Shown in pieces: positions 11,736 through 12,272 of a stretch of 12,272 bases of DNA (the first letter of the stretch is position 1; every line of letters starts with the position of its first letter). The stretch covers positions 1 to 12,272 of the forward strand of contig JBEKYH010000250.1 in assembly GCA_049511115.1 (NCBI GenBank), written 5' to 3'. The DNA comes from JBEKYH01 sp049511115. Lineage in GTDB: Bacteria > Planctomycetota > Phycisphaerae > Tepidisphaerales > Tepidisphaeraceae. The notes under the pieces were generated by a model. It ran no database searches and was not told the origin of the DNA. It saw nothing but the letters and a program-made list of their open reading frames with translations. The position numbers and the translations under genes are program-made.

Positions 11736-12272
11736 GTGCGCAAAGCGCTTCGATTGCATCCCATTCTACTCATTGCCGGCTTGATGGCAGCGGTGACACC
11801 GTGGTTATTTGGAGTTGCCGGTGCGTCGGGCGATGCGGCGCTTAAGCGCGCGGCGGTGAAGGCATTGGCGCTGCCGCCGCAGTTGCCGATTGCGACGGGG
11901 TACACGGCGGTGGACGCGTTCGCCGTGAATGGCGGGCCGGGGTTGAGGTTTGTGCAGCCGCTGAGCGTGGTCGCGCCGCCGGGTGAGAAGGACCGGCTAT
12001 TTGTGGTGAGCAAGATTGGGACGATCGAAGTTATCACCGACCTGGACGGCAAGAACGGCGGGCCGACGAAATCGGTCTTCATGGACTTGCGCCCCTATCT
12101 GCGGGCCAAGGGATGGCAGTTGGGCCAGCGCGTGGAGTGGGGGCTGCTGGGGTTGGCGTTTCATCCGAATTACAAGGAAAACGGCTACTTCTATATTACT
12201 TACGATCCGGTGCTGAATGAGAACGGCCGATCCGTCGGATTTGATCGCGTGTCGCGCTTCAGCGTGTCCAAG
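11736..12272 (+). CDS. Secreted PQQ-type glucose/sorbosone dehydrogenase-like protein, N-terminal part
   Basis: At least 179 codons are present; the gene continues past the right edge. The start VRKALRLHPILLIAGLMAAV and following hydrophobic residues form a signal peptide with cleavage near VAGASG. After a linker come GLRFVQPLSVVAPPGEKDRL, FVVSKIGTIEVI and a segment with EWGLLGLAFHPNYKENGYFY followed by ITYDP. The last is the classic blade motif of the GSDH (glucose/sorbosone dehydrogenase) beta-propeller family, whose characterised members bind PQQ. In planctomycetes such propellers are often followed by cytochrome c or other modules, which cannot be seen here. The enzyme would act outside the cytoplasm on sugars or related alcohols. 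GTG 11736 follows a good ribosome-binding site and an in-frame stop. Confidence 0.82.
   Translation, partial: MRKALRLHPILLIAGLMAAVTPWLFGVAGASGDAALKRAAVKALALPPQLPIATGYTAVDAFAVNGGPGLRFVQPLSVVAPPGEKDRLFVVSKIGTIEVITDLDGKNGGPTKSVFMDLRPYLRAKGWQLGQRVEWGLLGLAFHPNYKENGYFYITYDPVLNENGRSVGFDRVSRFSVSK

Noticed and set aside
1..12272. CRISPR array, rRNA or intact transposase
   Set aside because: No regularly spaced repeats, rRNA-like sequence or transposase motifs were seen on either strand.

Overview
The window looks like chromosome from a high-GC member of the Planctomycetota, most likely near the Phycisphaerae. Three things suggest this: an N-terminal surface-protein motif of the LEPR-XLL type ending LERRRLLS, dispersed 'CACCACAGAGGACAC'-type palindromic repeats, and a secreted protein with a helical 'ADREAAAAKLKALG' segment common in planctomycete proteins. 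The taxonomic call is inference; no rRNA is present.

Left part (1-3041). The 5' end of dnaN (sliding clamp) runs off the left edge on the minus strand. A 344-nt AT-richer gap with one perfect DnaA box separates it from a small membrane protein with an HExxH motif. Next is a FolD homologue in which three catalytic positions of the family are substituted, then a convergent gene for a secreted protein of unknown function.

Middle part (3042-6569). This looks like accessory DNA: long non-coding stretches, two copies of the planctomycete repeat bracketing an orphan gene, a terminator-like hairpin just upstream of that gene, a small hypothetical protein, and on the minus strand a 544-residue protein tentatively related to Maf/CgeB-type glycosyltransferases.

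Right-centre (6770-9146). A secreted calpain-like cysteine protease with an RTX-like repeat region is split over two frames. It is followed by pyrE. Then comes an orphaned UPF0175 antitoxin whose PIN-toxin partner is cut off after about 12 codons, exactly where the 3' end of a tRNA-Arg(TCT) gene begins. The tRNA gene is on the minus strand, downstream of ychF.

Right part (9207-12272). The GTPase gene ychF (minus) is divergent from an apparently complete toxin-antitoxin pair (HTH/DUF433 antitoxin and PIN-like toxin, overlapping by 4 nt). A secreted PQQ-type glucose/sorbosone dehydrogenase-like gene runs off the right edge.

The housekeeping genes (dnaN, folD, pyrE, tRNA-Arg, ychF) are separated by accessory or secreted-protein genes and do not form one operon. 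The best leads are the altered FolD active site, the toxin truncated at the tRNA, the split calpain-RTX protease, the possible origin beside dnaN, and -10 boxes close to folD and ychF that suggest leaderless transcripts. I found no CRISPR array, rRNA gene or intact transposase.
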